Assembly: GCF_036127095.1 (NCBI RefSeq)
Contig: NZ_CP108006.1
Span: 372,001 to 436,000, forward strand
Source: Streptomyces sp. NBC_00335
Lineage (GTDB): Bacteria > Actinomycetota > Actinomycetes > Streptomycetales > Streptomycetaceae
DNA length: 64,000 nt
Reading direction: 5' to 3'
The notes beneath the pieces are model-generated. The model ran no database searches. It was not told the origin of the DNA and was given only the letters and a program-made list of their open reading frames with translations. Of this stretch, positions 16,888 through 25,118 are shown in pieces; position 1 is the first letter of the stretch, and each line of letters starts with the position of its first letter. Made by a program: the position numbers and the translations under genes.

Positions 16888-17583
16888 GTGTCGCCTGGTG
16901 AGCTGTTCCGCACGCTGCGCCGCCGCTGGTACGTGCTGGCCCTGGCGGCAGTGCTCGCGGCCTCCGGGGCGCTCCAGGTGCTCCGGCCCACCACCACCTA
17001 CGTGAGCACCGCGATCGTGGTCCTCAAGCCGCCCGTGACGAGCAACCAGCCCAACCAGCTCGCCAATCTGCAACCGCCGCTGGCCGCCGTCTCCCTCGCC
17101 GCCGTACAGCAGCTGGACTCCTCCGACGGGGAGGCCGAGCTGCGCGCGGCCGGGGTCGCGGGCACCTACCGGCTGATCCCGCGCAACAGCGGCACGAGCG
17201 TCACGCCGCGCTATCTGATCCCCTCCCTCCAGATCCAGGCGGAGCACACGGACCCGGCCACGGCCGACAGCTCGGTGCTCAAGGTCGTCGAGGTCTACGG
17301 GAAGCACCTTTCGGACATGCAGGCCGAGCAGCGGATCCCGGCGGCGGGCCGGATGAGCGTCACCCTGCTCGTGCCGCCCTCCGCGGTGGCGCAGCTCGGG
17401 ACGAAGAGCCGCGGGCTGGCCGGGACGGCGGTACTGGCCGTGGTCGCCGGGGTGGCCTGCGCACTGTGGACCGATCAGTTCCTGGCGGGCCGCGCCCGGC
17501 GCCGGCGCGTTCGCGCCGGCGCTGGGGGCAACGGGCCGCTGCGGGGCGAGAGCCCCGTGCCGACGGCCGCGGCGGCCCGCTGA
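16888..17583 (+). CDS. Wzz-like chain-length determinant protein
   Basis: A 231-residue protein, third of the Wzz-like set. SPGELFRTLRRRWYV leads into a first membrane helix. An extracytoplasmic domain of about 140 residues and a second helix (LAGTAVLAVVAGVACALW) follow, then a short basic tail. There is no kinase motif. GTG 16888 is preceded by GGAAGGAA. It is divergent from the Wzz-Wzy fusion gene with an 82-bp shared promoter region, so the two are likely expressed in parallel. Its 3' end is convergent with a GT2 gene. Confidence 0.78.
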   Translation: MSPGELFRTLRRRWYVLALAAVLAASGALQVLRPTTTYVSTAIVVLKPPVTSNQPNQLANLQPPLAAVSLAAVQQLDSSDGEAELRAAGVAGTYRLIPRNSGTSVTPRYLIPSLQIQAEHTDPATADSSVLKVVEVYGKHLSDMQAEQRIPAAGRMSVTLLVPPSAVAQLGTKSRGLAGTAVLAVVAGVACALWTDQFLAGRARRRRVRAGAGGNGPLRGESPVPTAAAAR

Positions 17584-17607
17584 GACAGCGGGCCGCCGGG
17601 CCGCCAA

Positions 17608-17625
17608 CGCCCCTGGTTCGGGGCG
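17608..17625. terminator. Hairpin between convergent genes
   Basis: CGCCCC and GGGGCG arms flank a 6-base loop in the 56-bp gap between the convergent Wzz-like and GT2 genes. The short stem and missing T-run make this a moderate call. Confidence 0.45.
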
Positions 17626-17639
17626 GTGGTGCGGTGTCA

Positions 17640-18686
17640 TCAGATCCCTCGGCGCTTCCAGGACTGCCACCAGAGCCATTCGCGTCCCCGGTCGGCGACC
17701 GCGGACAGCACCAGCGGCTGGAGGTACGGCATCGTGCGGGCCCCGATCCGCCGGCGCCTGCGCAGTGCCCCGTACTCGGCGAGCGAGGTGTACTGCGGCA
17801 GGCACTCGGCGGCGAAGGCCTCCAGCTCCTCGACCGGGACCACGTCGGTGCGCCCGCGGTCGTAGGCCCGGTAGGCGCGCCGCAGGGCGTACCGGGCGAG
17901 CCGGGTGCGGGCCGCGGTGGACAGCCGGCCCGCCTCCGGGAGCAGGCCGCCGCACTTGTCCAGCACCGAGTCGAAGGCGACGAGGCGCTGGCGCAGGTCG
18001 TCGAGCTGTCCGCCGAAGTCGGTGGTGGACATGTTGTTGCCGTGGACCCGGTAGAAGGCCTGGTCGGCCCCCCGGACGTAGCCCACGTCTGCGTGGGCGG
18101 CGAGCCGCATCCACATCTCGATGTCCCCGGCGTGCGGAAGCTCCGGATCGTAGCCCCCGACCTTGCGCTGGAGGCTGGTGCGCACGACCACCTCGGGTGA
18201 GGTGATGCACCCGGTGCCCTCCCGGAAGCGCCGCTCCAGCCACCACCGCCCGGGGTAGACCACCGAGCCGGTGCTCTGGGTGCGGGCCTCGGGCAGCGGC
18301 CCGCCGTGCTGGAACCGCAGCGGCCTGCCGTAGGCGAAGCCGGCCCGCGGGTGGGCGTCGAGCAGGGCCGCGGCGCGCACCAGGGCGCCGGGGACCAGCC
18401 GGTCGTCGGCGGAGAGCAGGGCGACGTAGTCCCCGTCCGCCCACTCCAGCAGGCCCTCGTTGTAGGTGGCGATGTGCCCCTGGTTCTTCTCGTGGACCCG
18501 GACCTCGATCCGGGGATCGGCGGCCGCGAGGGCGCGCGCGACCTCCGCGGAATCGTCGGGCGAGGCGTCGTCGATGATCAGTACCCGTACGTCGACGCCT
18601 TCCTGTTCGTCCAGGACGCTCTTGACGCAGTCGGCCAGGAAGTGGCCGTACTTGTAGCAGGGGATCACCACGCTGACGGTGCTCAC
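17640..18686 (-). CDS. GT2-family glycosyltransferase
   Basis: A 348-residue GT-A enzyme. STVSVVIPCYKYGHFLADCV starts the fold, then LIIDDASPDDSAEVA and YVALLSADDRLVPGAL provide the metal/nucleotide-binding region. About 90 helical residues follow. The GTG start (18686) overlaps the stop of the large secreted protein gene as GTGA, so the two are translated together, which suggests a linked role in building or processing the same surface polymer. The long upstream frame is a shadow of that gene. Confidence 0.87.
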   Translation of the reverse strand: MSTVSVVIPCYKYGHFLADCVKSVLDEQEGVDVRVLIIDDASPDDSAEVARALAAADPRIEVRVHEKNQGHIATYNEGLLEWADGDYVALLSADDRLVPGALVRAAALLDAHPRAGFAYGRPLRFQHGGPLPEARTQSTGSVVYPGRWWLERRFREGTGCITSPEVVVRTSLQRKVGGYDPELPHAGDIEMWMRLAAHADVGYVRGADQAFYRVHGNNMSTTDFGGQLDDLRQRLVAFDSVLDKCGGLLPEAGRLSTAARTRLARYALRRAYRAYDRGRTDVVPVEELEAFAAECLPQYTSLAEYGALRRRRRIGARTMPYLQPLVLSAVADRGREWLWWQSWKRRGI

Positions 18687-21600
18687 TGGCCGGACACCTC
18701 CGTGGATCCCTCCGTGAGCGGGGCGGGGGCCGTGGTGGTGAAGACCGGGCCGACCCAGTAGTTCACCGATCCGAAGGTGTTGTTCGGGAAGACCGTGGCC
18801 GCCCCGTACTTGTAGAGCCCGTTGCCGGTGACGGGGCCGCCGGTGCCGTCGGCCGGGGCGACCAGCGGGTAGGAGCGGTGCGCGGCGCTGAAGTAGCCGC
18901 CGTCCACGGAGTACTTGCCGTTCGGCGCGTGGTACGAGGCCACGTACTCGGTGTTCGCGGTGATGGCCACCGGGGTGGTGAAGTGCAGCTGCTGCCAGCC
19001 GGACAGGGTCTCGCTGCCGAAGGTTCCGGTGGCCAGGAGCGTGCCGGTGGCGGTCCAGAGGCTGCCGGTGTGGGTGCCGGTGTTCCCGGGGCCCTTGTAG
19101 AAGGTGACGCCGGTGATGTAGCCGGCGACCGTGGACTGGAAACGGGTGCCCAGTTCCACGGAGTTGGTGTCGTCGCCGACGTTGGCGGTGGTCGGGGTGG
19201 CGTTCGGACCCCACAGGGTGCAGGGGCAGGTCACCGCCGGAGGGGTCGCGCTGGTGGTGAAGGTCCAGGTGACCGGCGCGGCCATGAGGTTGCCCCACAG
19301 GTCGGCGGCCTGCACCGACGCCGTGTAGGTGGTGTTCAGCGCCAGTTCGGAGGACGGGGTGAAGGTGGCGCTGTTGGACACGTCGAGGATCTTGCTTCCG
19401 GGGACGTTGGAGCCGCCGGGACCCTTGAGGGTGAACACCAGGGTGTCCACGTCCACGGCCGAGCTGAAGGTGGCCTTCACCGTCGTGGTGATCGCGGTGC
19501 CGGTCGCCGCCGACTGCGGGGTGGTCGAGGTGACGGTCGGGGGCGTCGTGCTCGCGGTGGCGGTGTCGAGGACCGCGTCGACCCAGTAGTTGCTGCCGGA
19601 GGAGGCGCTCGACGGGAACCCGCCGGTGCCGCTGTAGCGGTAGACGCCGTTGCCGCCGTCGGTGCCGCTCTTCAGGGCGGTGAGCGGGGCGAGCCCCGCG
19701 GCGGCCGAGGCGAAGGTGGTGTCGTAGGAGTATCCGCCGTTGGGGGCGAAGTAGGAGGCGATGTAGGTGGTGTTGGCCTTGACGGGGATCGGGGAGGAGA
19801 AGTTGAGCTGCTGCCAGCCCGAGGCCGTCTCGTTGGTGAAGGTGCCCGTGGCCAGGCGCTGGCCGGTACTGCTCCACAGGCTGCCCGTGTGGGTGCCGGT
19901 GTTGGCCGGGGACTTGTAGAAGCGGACGCCCGTGATCGAACCGGGCACCGAGGAGCGGATCTTCACGCCGAGTTCCACGGCGCTGCCGTCGCCGGCGTTG
20001 ACGGTGCCCGGCACGGCCGCGGCGGGCCAGACGGTGCAGGGGCACTGCTGGGGGCCCACGGTCAGCGGCACGGTGGTGGTGGCGCCGATGTTGACGCTGT
20101 CGTCCACCGCGCGGACCTTGATCTGCGCGGCACCGGGGGTGGTCGGGGTCCACTTGTAGCTCCAGGACGCGACGCCCGTGGTGGCCTTCCAGGTGGTTCC
20201 GCCGTCGGTGGAGACCTCCACGCGGGCCACGACTCCGCCACCGCTGTCGGAGGCGGTGCCCGTGATGGTCACGGGCCGCAGGGCGGGCACCGTGGCATTC
20301 GCCGCGGGGCTGCTCACGGTGATGACGGGGCCGGTGGTGTCCGTGGAGGCGGTGGCCACGAGCAGGTTGCTCTGCAGGGACTTGGGCTGGACCCCCATGT
20401 CGGCGAAGATGTTCACCGTCGCCTGCTGCATCCGCTTGTCCTCGGTGACCACCGCGTCGTCGGGGTTCCCGGTCGGCATGTTGGTCAGGCCCCAGGACCA
20501 CTGCACGGTGCCGGAGCCGAAGACCAGCGCGTTCGAGATCTGGTCGCGGAAGGCGACCAGGCTGTGCGTCGCGGTCCCGTTGCCGTAGGTGTTGCCGTAG
20601 TCGAGGCGGTACTTGCCGTCGTTGATGTCCACCGTGGTGGACGACATCGCGATCTGCCCGGGCGGGCGGGCGGCGTCCTCCACGTCACTGTCCCACTCGT
20701 AGCCGAGCGTGCCGACGGGGAAGGTGGCGGTCTGGGAGGGGGTCAGGTTCGCGACGGTGGTGCCCCGCCACAGGCGCATCTTGGCGTAGGCGCCGGGCAC
20801 GGTGATCGCGTCGCTGCGGTAGCCGTTCACGCTGAACAGCGAGCCGGTGACCTGGTTCTGCGGCTGGTAGGGCCGGCCGTTCGTGGCGCTGGCCGGGTCC
20901 ATGAAGGTACCCGTCCAGATCCCGCTCGGGTCGGGGATGCCGTTGGGCTGGGGGAAGGAGAGCTTGGTCTCCTTGTAGCAGACCAGGGTCCGGTTGGCCG
21001 TGTTGGCCCCGTCGATGCTGGGGGTCAGGCGGGTCTTCCAGAAGACCTCGTTGCCGGCGAAGTAGGTCTGGTTGACGCCCGCGTGACGGGCGTTCAGCGC
21101 GTTGGTGAACTGGTCCTGGGTCCAGTACTCGTCGTGGCCCGAGGACATGAACACCTTGTGGTTCTGCAGCTGGGTCGCGCCCTTGGTCGACATGTCGATG
21201 CCCGACATGTAGCTGACGTCATACCCGTTGCGCTCCAGCCAGGCGACCATCTGGTACTCGGATCCGTAGATCCCGTTCTCCCCGCCGATGTCCATCGGCC
21301 GGTTGTAACTGACCTCGTAGGCGCGGCCGTCGGGCGCGGGGCCGGCGCCGTCGTACAGGTCCTGGCCGCCGTAGTTGTTGTACGCCTGCCAGGTCTGGTC
21401 GCTGGTCTGCACGACGATGTCGGAGTGGCTGGAGTCGTTGCGGACCACGAACGGATAGGGCATGACCCCGTTGCCGTCCGCCTGGTCGAAGTTGGCTATG
21501 TAGAGGCCGGAGACGGCGTCGGAGGGCACTGACCAGGTCGCGGTGACCGGCCAGTTGCCGCAGTCGACCAGGCCGGTGGAGGGCTTGGTGGTGCAGCTCT

Positions 21601-21985
21601 GCGGGGCGCCGCCCTGCGGGAAGTTCGCCGGGTGGGTCTGGGCGGCCTGGGCCGGGGTCGACATCAGGCGGGCGCCGTCACCCCCGTAGTGGCCGAGTCG
21701 GTAGACCGACACCTTGTACGCCGTCGGCGACTGGATCTTGAACTGCAGGGTCTCGCCCGCCTGCACGCTCTCCTTGGCCGGGAAGCCCTTGATGTCGCCG
21801 TAGGCGCTGGGCGCGAACCAGTCGGACATCGGTGTGCCCGTCTTGGAGTTCTCGCACACGATCGCGTTGGAGCCGGGACCGCACGGATCCGCCGCGACCG
21901 CCACCGATGGCGGCAGCGCCGCCGCCATCAGCGCTGCCACCACGGTGTAGAGCCCGTACCGCAGCAGCCTTGTCCTTCTGTTCAT
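18683..21985 (-). CDS. Large secreted protein: N,N-dimethylformamidase-beta-like domain, Ig-like domains and two DUF4082 repeats
   Basis: A 1100-residue exported protein. Residues 1-32 form a signal peptide. Residues about 33-560 resemble the large-subunit domain of N,N-dimethylformamidase (blocks YRLGHYGGDGARLM, YVITNFDQADGNG-like and SSGHDEYWTQDQF). A bacterial Ig-like domain follows at about 545-650. DUF4082 domain 1 spans about 655-800, a second Ig-like domain about 805-910, and DUF4082 domain 2 about 915-1085. The two DUF4082 copies share FYKGPGNTGTHTGSLW-type repeats. DUF4082 is a beta-sandwich thought to bind carbohydrate or surfaces. Real substrates are unknown; amidase activity is not assured. 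Coupling to a GT2 gene places it in the polysaccharide programme. Confidence 0.82.
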   Translation of the reverse strand: MNRRTRLLRYGLYTVVAALMAAALPPSVAVAADPCGPGSNAIVCENSKTGTPMSDWFAPSAYGDIKGFPAKESVQAGETLQFKIQSPTAYKVSVYRLGHYGGDGARLMSTPAQAAQTHPANFPQGGAPQSCTTKPSTGLVDCGNWPVTATWSVPSDAVSGLYIANFDQADGNGVMPYPFVVRNDSSHSDIVVQTSDQTWQAYNNYGGQDLYDGAGPAPDGRAYEVSYNRPMDIGGENGIYGSEYQMVAWLERNGYDVSYMSGIDMSTKGATQLQNHKVFMSSGHDEYWTQDQFTNALNARHAGVNQTYFAGNEVFWKTRLTPSIDGANTANRTLVCYKETKLSFPQPNGIPDPSGIWTGTFMDPASATNGRPYQPQNQVTGSLFSVNGYRSDAITVPGAYAKMRLWRGTTVANLTPSQTATFPVGTLGYEWDSDVEDAARPPGQIAMSSTTVDINDGKYRLDYGNTYGNGTATHSLVAFRDQISNALVFGSGTVQWSWGLTNMPTGNPDDAVVTEDKRMQQATVNIFADMGVQPKSLQSNLLVATASTDTTGPVITVSSPAANATVPALRPVTITGTASDSGGGVVARVEVSTDGGTTWKATTGVASWSYKWTPTTPGAAQIKVRAVDDSVNIGATTTVPLTVGPQQCPCTVWPAAAVPGTVNAGDGSAVELGVKIRSSVPGSITGVRFYKSPANTGTHTGSLWSSTGQRLATGTFTNETASGWQQLNFSSPIPVKANTTYIASYFAPNGGYSYDTTFASAAAGLAPLTALKSGTDGGNGVYRYSGTGGFPSSASSGSNYWVDAVLDTATASTTPPTVTSTTPQSAATGTAITTTVKATFSSAVDVDTLVFTLKGPGGSNVPGSKILDVSNSATFTPSSELALNTTYTASVQAADLWGNLMAAPVTWTFTTSATPPAVTCPCTLWGPNATPTTANVGDDTNSVELGTRFQSTVAGYITGVTFYKGPGNTGTHTGSLWTATGTLLATGTFGSETLSGWQQLHFTTPVAITANTEYVASYHAPNGKYSVDGGYFSAAHRSYPLVAPADGTGGPVTGNGLYKYGAATVFPNNTFGSVNYWVGPVFTTTAPAPLTEGSTEVSGQ

Positions 21986-22030
21986 CCGAACCTCATTTGG
22001 GAGGGGCTTTGGTGATTCGACGCCGGAGCG

Positions 22031-23146
22031 TCAGCGCAGCGCTGCTGAGAGCGCGTCCACGACCCGCTGCTGTTGGGCGGCGGTGATCTGCGGGAAGAGC
22101 GGGAGGGACAGCATCCGGTCGGCGGCCAGCTCCGCGTGCGGGAAGGCCCCACGGCCGTGGCCCAGGTGGGCGAAGGCCGGGGTGAGATGGACGGGCGCCG
22201 GATAGTGCACGCCCGCGCCGATGCCTTCCGCGTTGAGCTTGCCGACGACGGCGTCGCGATCGGCGCCGGCGACCCGGATGACGTACAGGTGCCATACATG
22301 GACGTTGCCCGGCGCCGTGACCGGCAGGGTGAGGCGTCCGGTGGCCGCCAGGTCCGCGAGCAGGCCGTCGTAGCGGGCGGCGGCGGCCCGGCGGGCCTCG
22401 TTCCCCTCGGCGAGCCTGGCCAGCTTGGCCCGCAGCACCACGGCCTGCAGACCGTCGAGCCGGCTGTTGAATCCGGCCACGTCGTGCCGGTACTTGGCCA
22501 CGCCTCCGTGGTTGGCCAGCGCCCGCACCAGGTCGGCGGCCTCCTCGTCGTCGGTCACCACCGCGCCCGCGTCCCCGTAGGCGCCCAGGTTCTTGCCCGG
22601 GTAGAAGCTGGTCGCGGCGATCCCGCCACTGCCCGGGGTGCGGCCCTCGCGGGAGGCCCCCTGGCTCTGCGCGGCGTCCTCGACGAGCTTGGCGTACGGG
22701 GGCAGGCCCGCGGCCAGAGCGGCCGTGTCGGCGCACTGCCCGTAGAGGTGGACCGGGACCACCGCGCGGGTGGCCTTGGTGACCGCGTCGAGCGCGGCCT
22801 GCGGGTCCAGCAGCAGGGTGTCCGGGAGGCAGTCGGCCAGCACCGGCCGTGCGCCGATCCGGGCGACCGCGCCGGCGGTGGCGATGAAGGTGTTCGCGGG
22901 CAGCACGACCTCGTCGCCGACGCCCACTCCGCTCGCCCGCAGGGCCAGTTCCAGGGCGTCGGTGCCGTTGGCCACGCCGACGCAGTGTCCGACCCCGGCG
23001 AAGTCCGCGTACTCGCGCTCGAAGGCCCGTACCTCCTCGCCGCCGATGAAGGCGGTGTCGGCCAGTACGCGGTCGAATCCCGCACGTAATGCGTCCGCGA
23101 CCTCGGCGTGCGCGGCCTTCAGGTCGACGAGCGGTATCTGGTTCAT
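22031..23146 (-). CDS. DegT/DnrJ/EryC1 sugar aminotransferase, WbpE/WlbE type
   Basis: A 371-residue PLP enzyme. The Schiff-base lysine is K185 in SFYPGKNLGAYGDAGAVV. NGTDALELALRASG and PVHLYGQCAD are close to the WbpE branch, which aminates the 3-keto group of UDP-2-acetamido-3-keto-glucuronate. The start is ATG 23146, overlapping the previous stop as ATGA. Together with the MocA-type oxidoreductase (26208-27308) and the acetyltransferase at 4081 it would complete the 3-acetamido branch. The substrate is inferred from the enzyme set. Confidence 0.88.
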   Translation of the reverse strand: MNQIPLVDLKAAHAEVADALRAGFDRVLADTAFIGGEEVRAFEREYADFAGVGHCVGVANGTDALELALRASGVGVGDEVVLPANTFIATAGAVARIGARPVLADCLPDTLLLDPQAALDAVTKATRAVVPVHLYGQCADTAALAAGLPPYAKLVEDAAQSQGASREGRTPGSGGIAATSFYPGKNLGAYGDAGAVVTDDEEAADLVRALANHGGVAKYRHDVAGFNSRLDGLQAVVLRAKLARLAEGNEARRAAAARYDGLLADLAATGRLTLPVTAPGNVHVWHLYVIRVAGADRDAVVGKLNAEGIGAGVHYPAPVHLTPAFAHLGHGRGAFPHAELAADRMLSLPLFPQITAAQQQRVVDALSAALR

Positions 23147-23955
23147 GCGGCTGTGCTCCCCATCCGTGTCTCCGGCCTCCGGCCGGTCTCCAACTCATCG
23201 GCCCGCAGCTCGTCGAGCGCCGGGCCCCCCGCCTCGCGCAGCCGGCGGGCGGGGCTTCCGGCCCACACCTCGCCTGCCGGCACGTCGGTCAGGACCGTGC
23301 TTCCCATCCCGGTCAGCGACCAGGCGCCGACCTCCCGGTACTCCCGGACCAGCGCGCCGGCGCCCACGTAGGCCCCGCGCCCCAGCCGTACCCCGCCGCC
23401 GAGGCGGACCCCGGAGGCCAGGGTCGCGAAGTCCCCGACCTCGTCGTCGTGGGTGAGGACCACGTGCGGCATGACCGCCACGTGGGACCCCACCCGTACC
23501 GCCGCCGTCAGCACGCAGTGCGCGAGCAGCACCGTGCCGGGGCCGAGGACCGAGGAGCCGGAGAGGGCCGCCGTGGGGTGGACCACGGTGGCGTACCGGC
23601 TCTCGGGCAGTGCCAGGCGCCGCACCAGGCGGGCCCGCACCCCGTAGTCGCGGGGGCTGCCGACGCAGACCACCACGCGGGCGTCCACACGTTCGTGCAC
23701 CAGGGCGCTGCCGCCCAGGACGGGCACCCCGTCGACGTCCCGGCCGTGCAGGGCCGGGTCGTCGTCGAGGTGCCCGGCGAGCCGCCAGCGCGGGGCCCGG
23801 CCGGCCGCCAGGTCGGCGGCGGCCGCGTCCCGTACGGCCTGGGCGGTTTCGCGGGCGAAGCCGCCCGCGCCGACGATCAGCAGGCTTTCGGTCGTCGGGG
23901 TCCCGGTCCCTGTCCCGGTCCCGGTCCCGGTCCCGGGATCGTGCGGCCCGCTCAT
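23143..23955 (-). CDS. NeuD/PglD-type sugar O/N-acetyltransferase
   Basis: A 270-residue protein. An N-terminal Rossmann-like PglD_N domain begins at about residue 25 (LLIVGAGGFARETAQ) and ends near 105. A left-handed beta-helix with hexapeptide turns (about 110-235) follows, ending AGSPARRLRE. PglD-type enzymes N-acetylate UDP-4-amino-4,6-dideoxy sugars. The first 20 residues contain a Gly-Thr run encoded by hexamer repeats. Start and stop overlap both flanking aminotransferase genes (ATGA each side). Pairing with the DegT enzyme upstream suggests a second acetamido sugar. Confidence 0.85.
   Translation of the reverse strand: MSGPHDPGTGTGTGTGTGTPTTESLLIVGAGGFARETAQAVRDAAAADLAAGRAPRWRLAGHLDDDPALHGRDVDGVPVLGGSALVHERVDARVVVCVGSPRDYGVRARLVRRLALPESRYATVVHPTAALSGSSVLGPGTVLLAHCVLTAAVRVGSHVAVMPHVVLTHDDEVGDFATLASGVRLGGGVRLGRGAYVGAGALVREYREVGAWSLTGMGSTVLTDVPAGEVWAGSPARRLREAGGPALDELRADELETGRRPETRMGSTAA
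23901..23936 (-). repeat. Hexanucleotide microsatellite, 6 units of tcccgg
   Basis: Six tandem units (one variant, tccctg) encode a Gly-Thr run at the N-terminus of the NeuD/PglD-type acetyltransferase. The unit length preserves frame. Confidence 0.9.
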
Positions 23956-25118
23956 CCGCCGTCCGCCTGTTCGCGCAGCACCGCCACCACCCGGTCCTGC
24001 TGCCCCTCGGTCATCGTGTGGAACAGCGGCAGGATCAGGGAGTCGCGGGTGATCCGCTCGGTGACCGGCAGCGGCGCCGCCCCGTGATCGGCGTACGCCG
24101 GCTCCAGGTGGGAGGCCATGATCCCGCGCCGGGCCGAGATCCCGGCCTCGGCCAGCGCCGCGAGCAGTTCGTCGCGGCCGACGGGGAAGTCCTCGGCCAG
24201 GAGCACCCAGTACGACTGGAAGTTGCCCTCGCCGTGAGCGGGGTCCCGGACCGGGGTCAGGCCCGGGATCCCGGCGAGGAGCCGCGCGTACCGGGCGGCG
24301 AGGAAGCGCCTGCGGGCCACGATCTCGTCCAGTTTGCCCAACTGCACCAGGCCGACCGCGGCCTGGATGTCGGTCATCCGGTAGTTGTAGCCGACCTCCA
24401 GGTAGCTCTCGGCGATCGGCTTGCTGCTCGCGTGCCGCTGCGCCGCGGACACGTTCATGCCGTGCTCGCGCAAACGGCGCAGCCGCTCCGCCCACGCGGC
24501 GTCGTCCGTGGTCACCATGCCGCCCTCGCCGGTGGTGATCACCTTGCGGGGGTGGAAGGACCAGGCGGCCAGCAGCGCCCCCTGGCCCACCGACTTGCCG
24601 CCGACGGTGGCGCCGATTCCGCAGGCGGCGTCCTCCACCAGCGCGAGGCCCCGGTCGGCGCAGGCGGCGCGCAGGGCGTGCACGTCGGCCGGGACCCCGC
24701 CCTGGTGGACGGCGATCACCGCCTTGGTGCGCGGGGTGCGGACGGCGTCCACGGTGGCCGGGGTCAGGTTCCCGGTGGCCTCCTCGACGTCCGCGAAGAC
24801 CGGCTGCGCGCCCACGTAGCGCACCGCGTTGGCCGTGGCGATGAAGGACAGCGAGGGGACGACGACCTCGTCGCCCGGTCCGAGGTCCAGTGCGATGAGC
24901 GAGAGGTGCAGGGCCGTGGTGCACGAGCTCACCGCGATGCCGTGCTCCGCGCCCACCCGCTCGGCGAAGGCCCGCTCGAACTCCGCGACCCTGGGTCCCT
25001 GGGCCACCCAGCCGGACAGGACCGCGTCGGCGGCGGCCCGTGCCTCGTCCTCGCCGAGCCACGGGATCATGACGGGGATCCGGGCGGGCGCGGGAGCGGC
25101 GGCCTCCCGGGCGCTCAT
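23952..25118 (-). CDS. DegT/DnrJ/EryC1 sugar aminotransferase (second copy)
   Basis: A 388-residue PLP enzyme. The Schiff-base lysine is K192 in SFHPRKVITTGEGGMVTTDD. IPVMIPWLGEDEARAAADAVLSGWVAQGP at the N-terminus is typical of PglE/PseC/ArnB-like 4-aminotransferases. It differs clearly from the WbpE-like copy at 22031 and is not a recent duplicate. ATGA overlaps on both sides place it in a strict operon with the SDR enzyme and the PglD-like acetyltransferase. The likely reaction is transamination of a 4-keto nucleotide sugar; this is inferred. Confidence 0.87.
   Translation of the reverse strand: MSAREAAAPAPARIPVMIPWLGEDEARAAADAVLSGWVAQGPRVAEFERAFAERVGAEHGIAVSSCTTALHLSLIALDLGPGDEVVVPSLSFIATANAVRYVGAQPVFADVEEATGNLTPATVDAVRTPRTKAVIAVHQGGVPADVHALRAACADRGLALVEDAACGIGATVGGKSVGQGALLAAWSFHPRKVITTGEGGMVTTDDAAWAERLRRLREHGMNVSAAQRHASSKPIAESYLEVGYNYRMTDIQAAVGLVQLGKLDEIVARRRFLAARYARLLAGIPGLTPVRDPAHGEGNFQSYWVLLAEDFPVGRDELLAALAEAGISARRGIMASHLEPAYADHGAAPLPVTERITRDSLILPLFHTMTEGQQDRVVAVLREQADGG

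Noticed and set aside
18878..21532. 884-codon plus-strand frame opposite the large secreted protein gene
   Set aside because: The translation is Gly/Val/His/Arg-rich without motifs, and the opposite strand has a signal peptide and recognisable domains.
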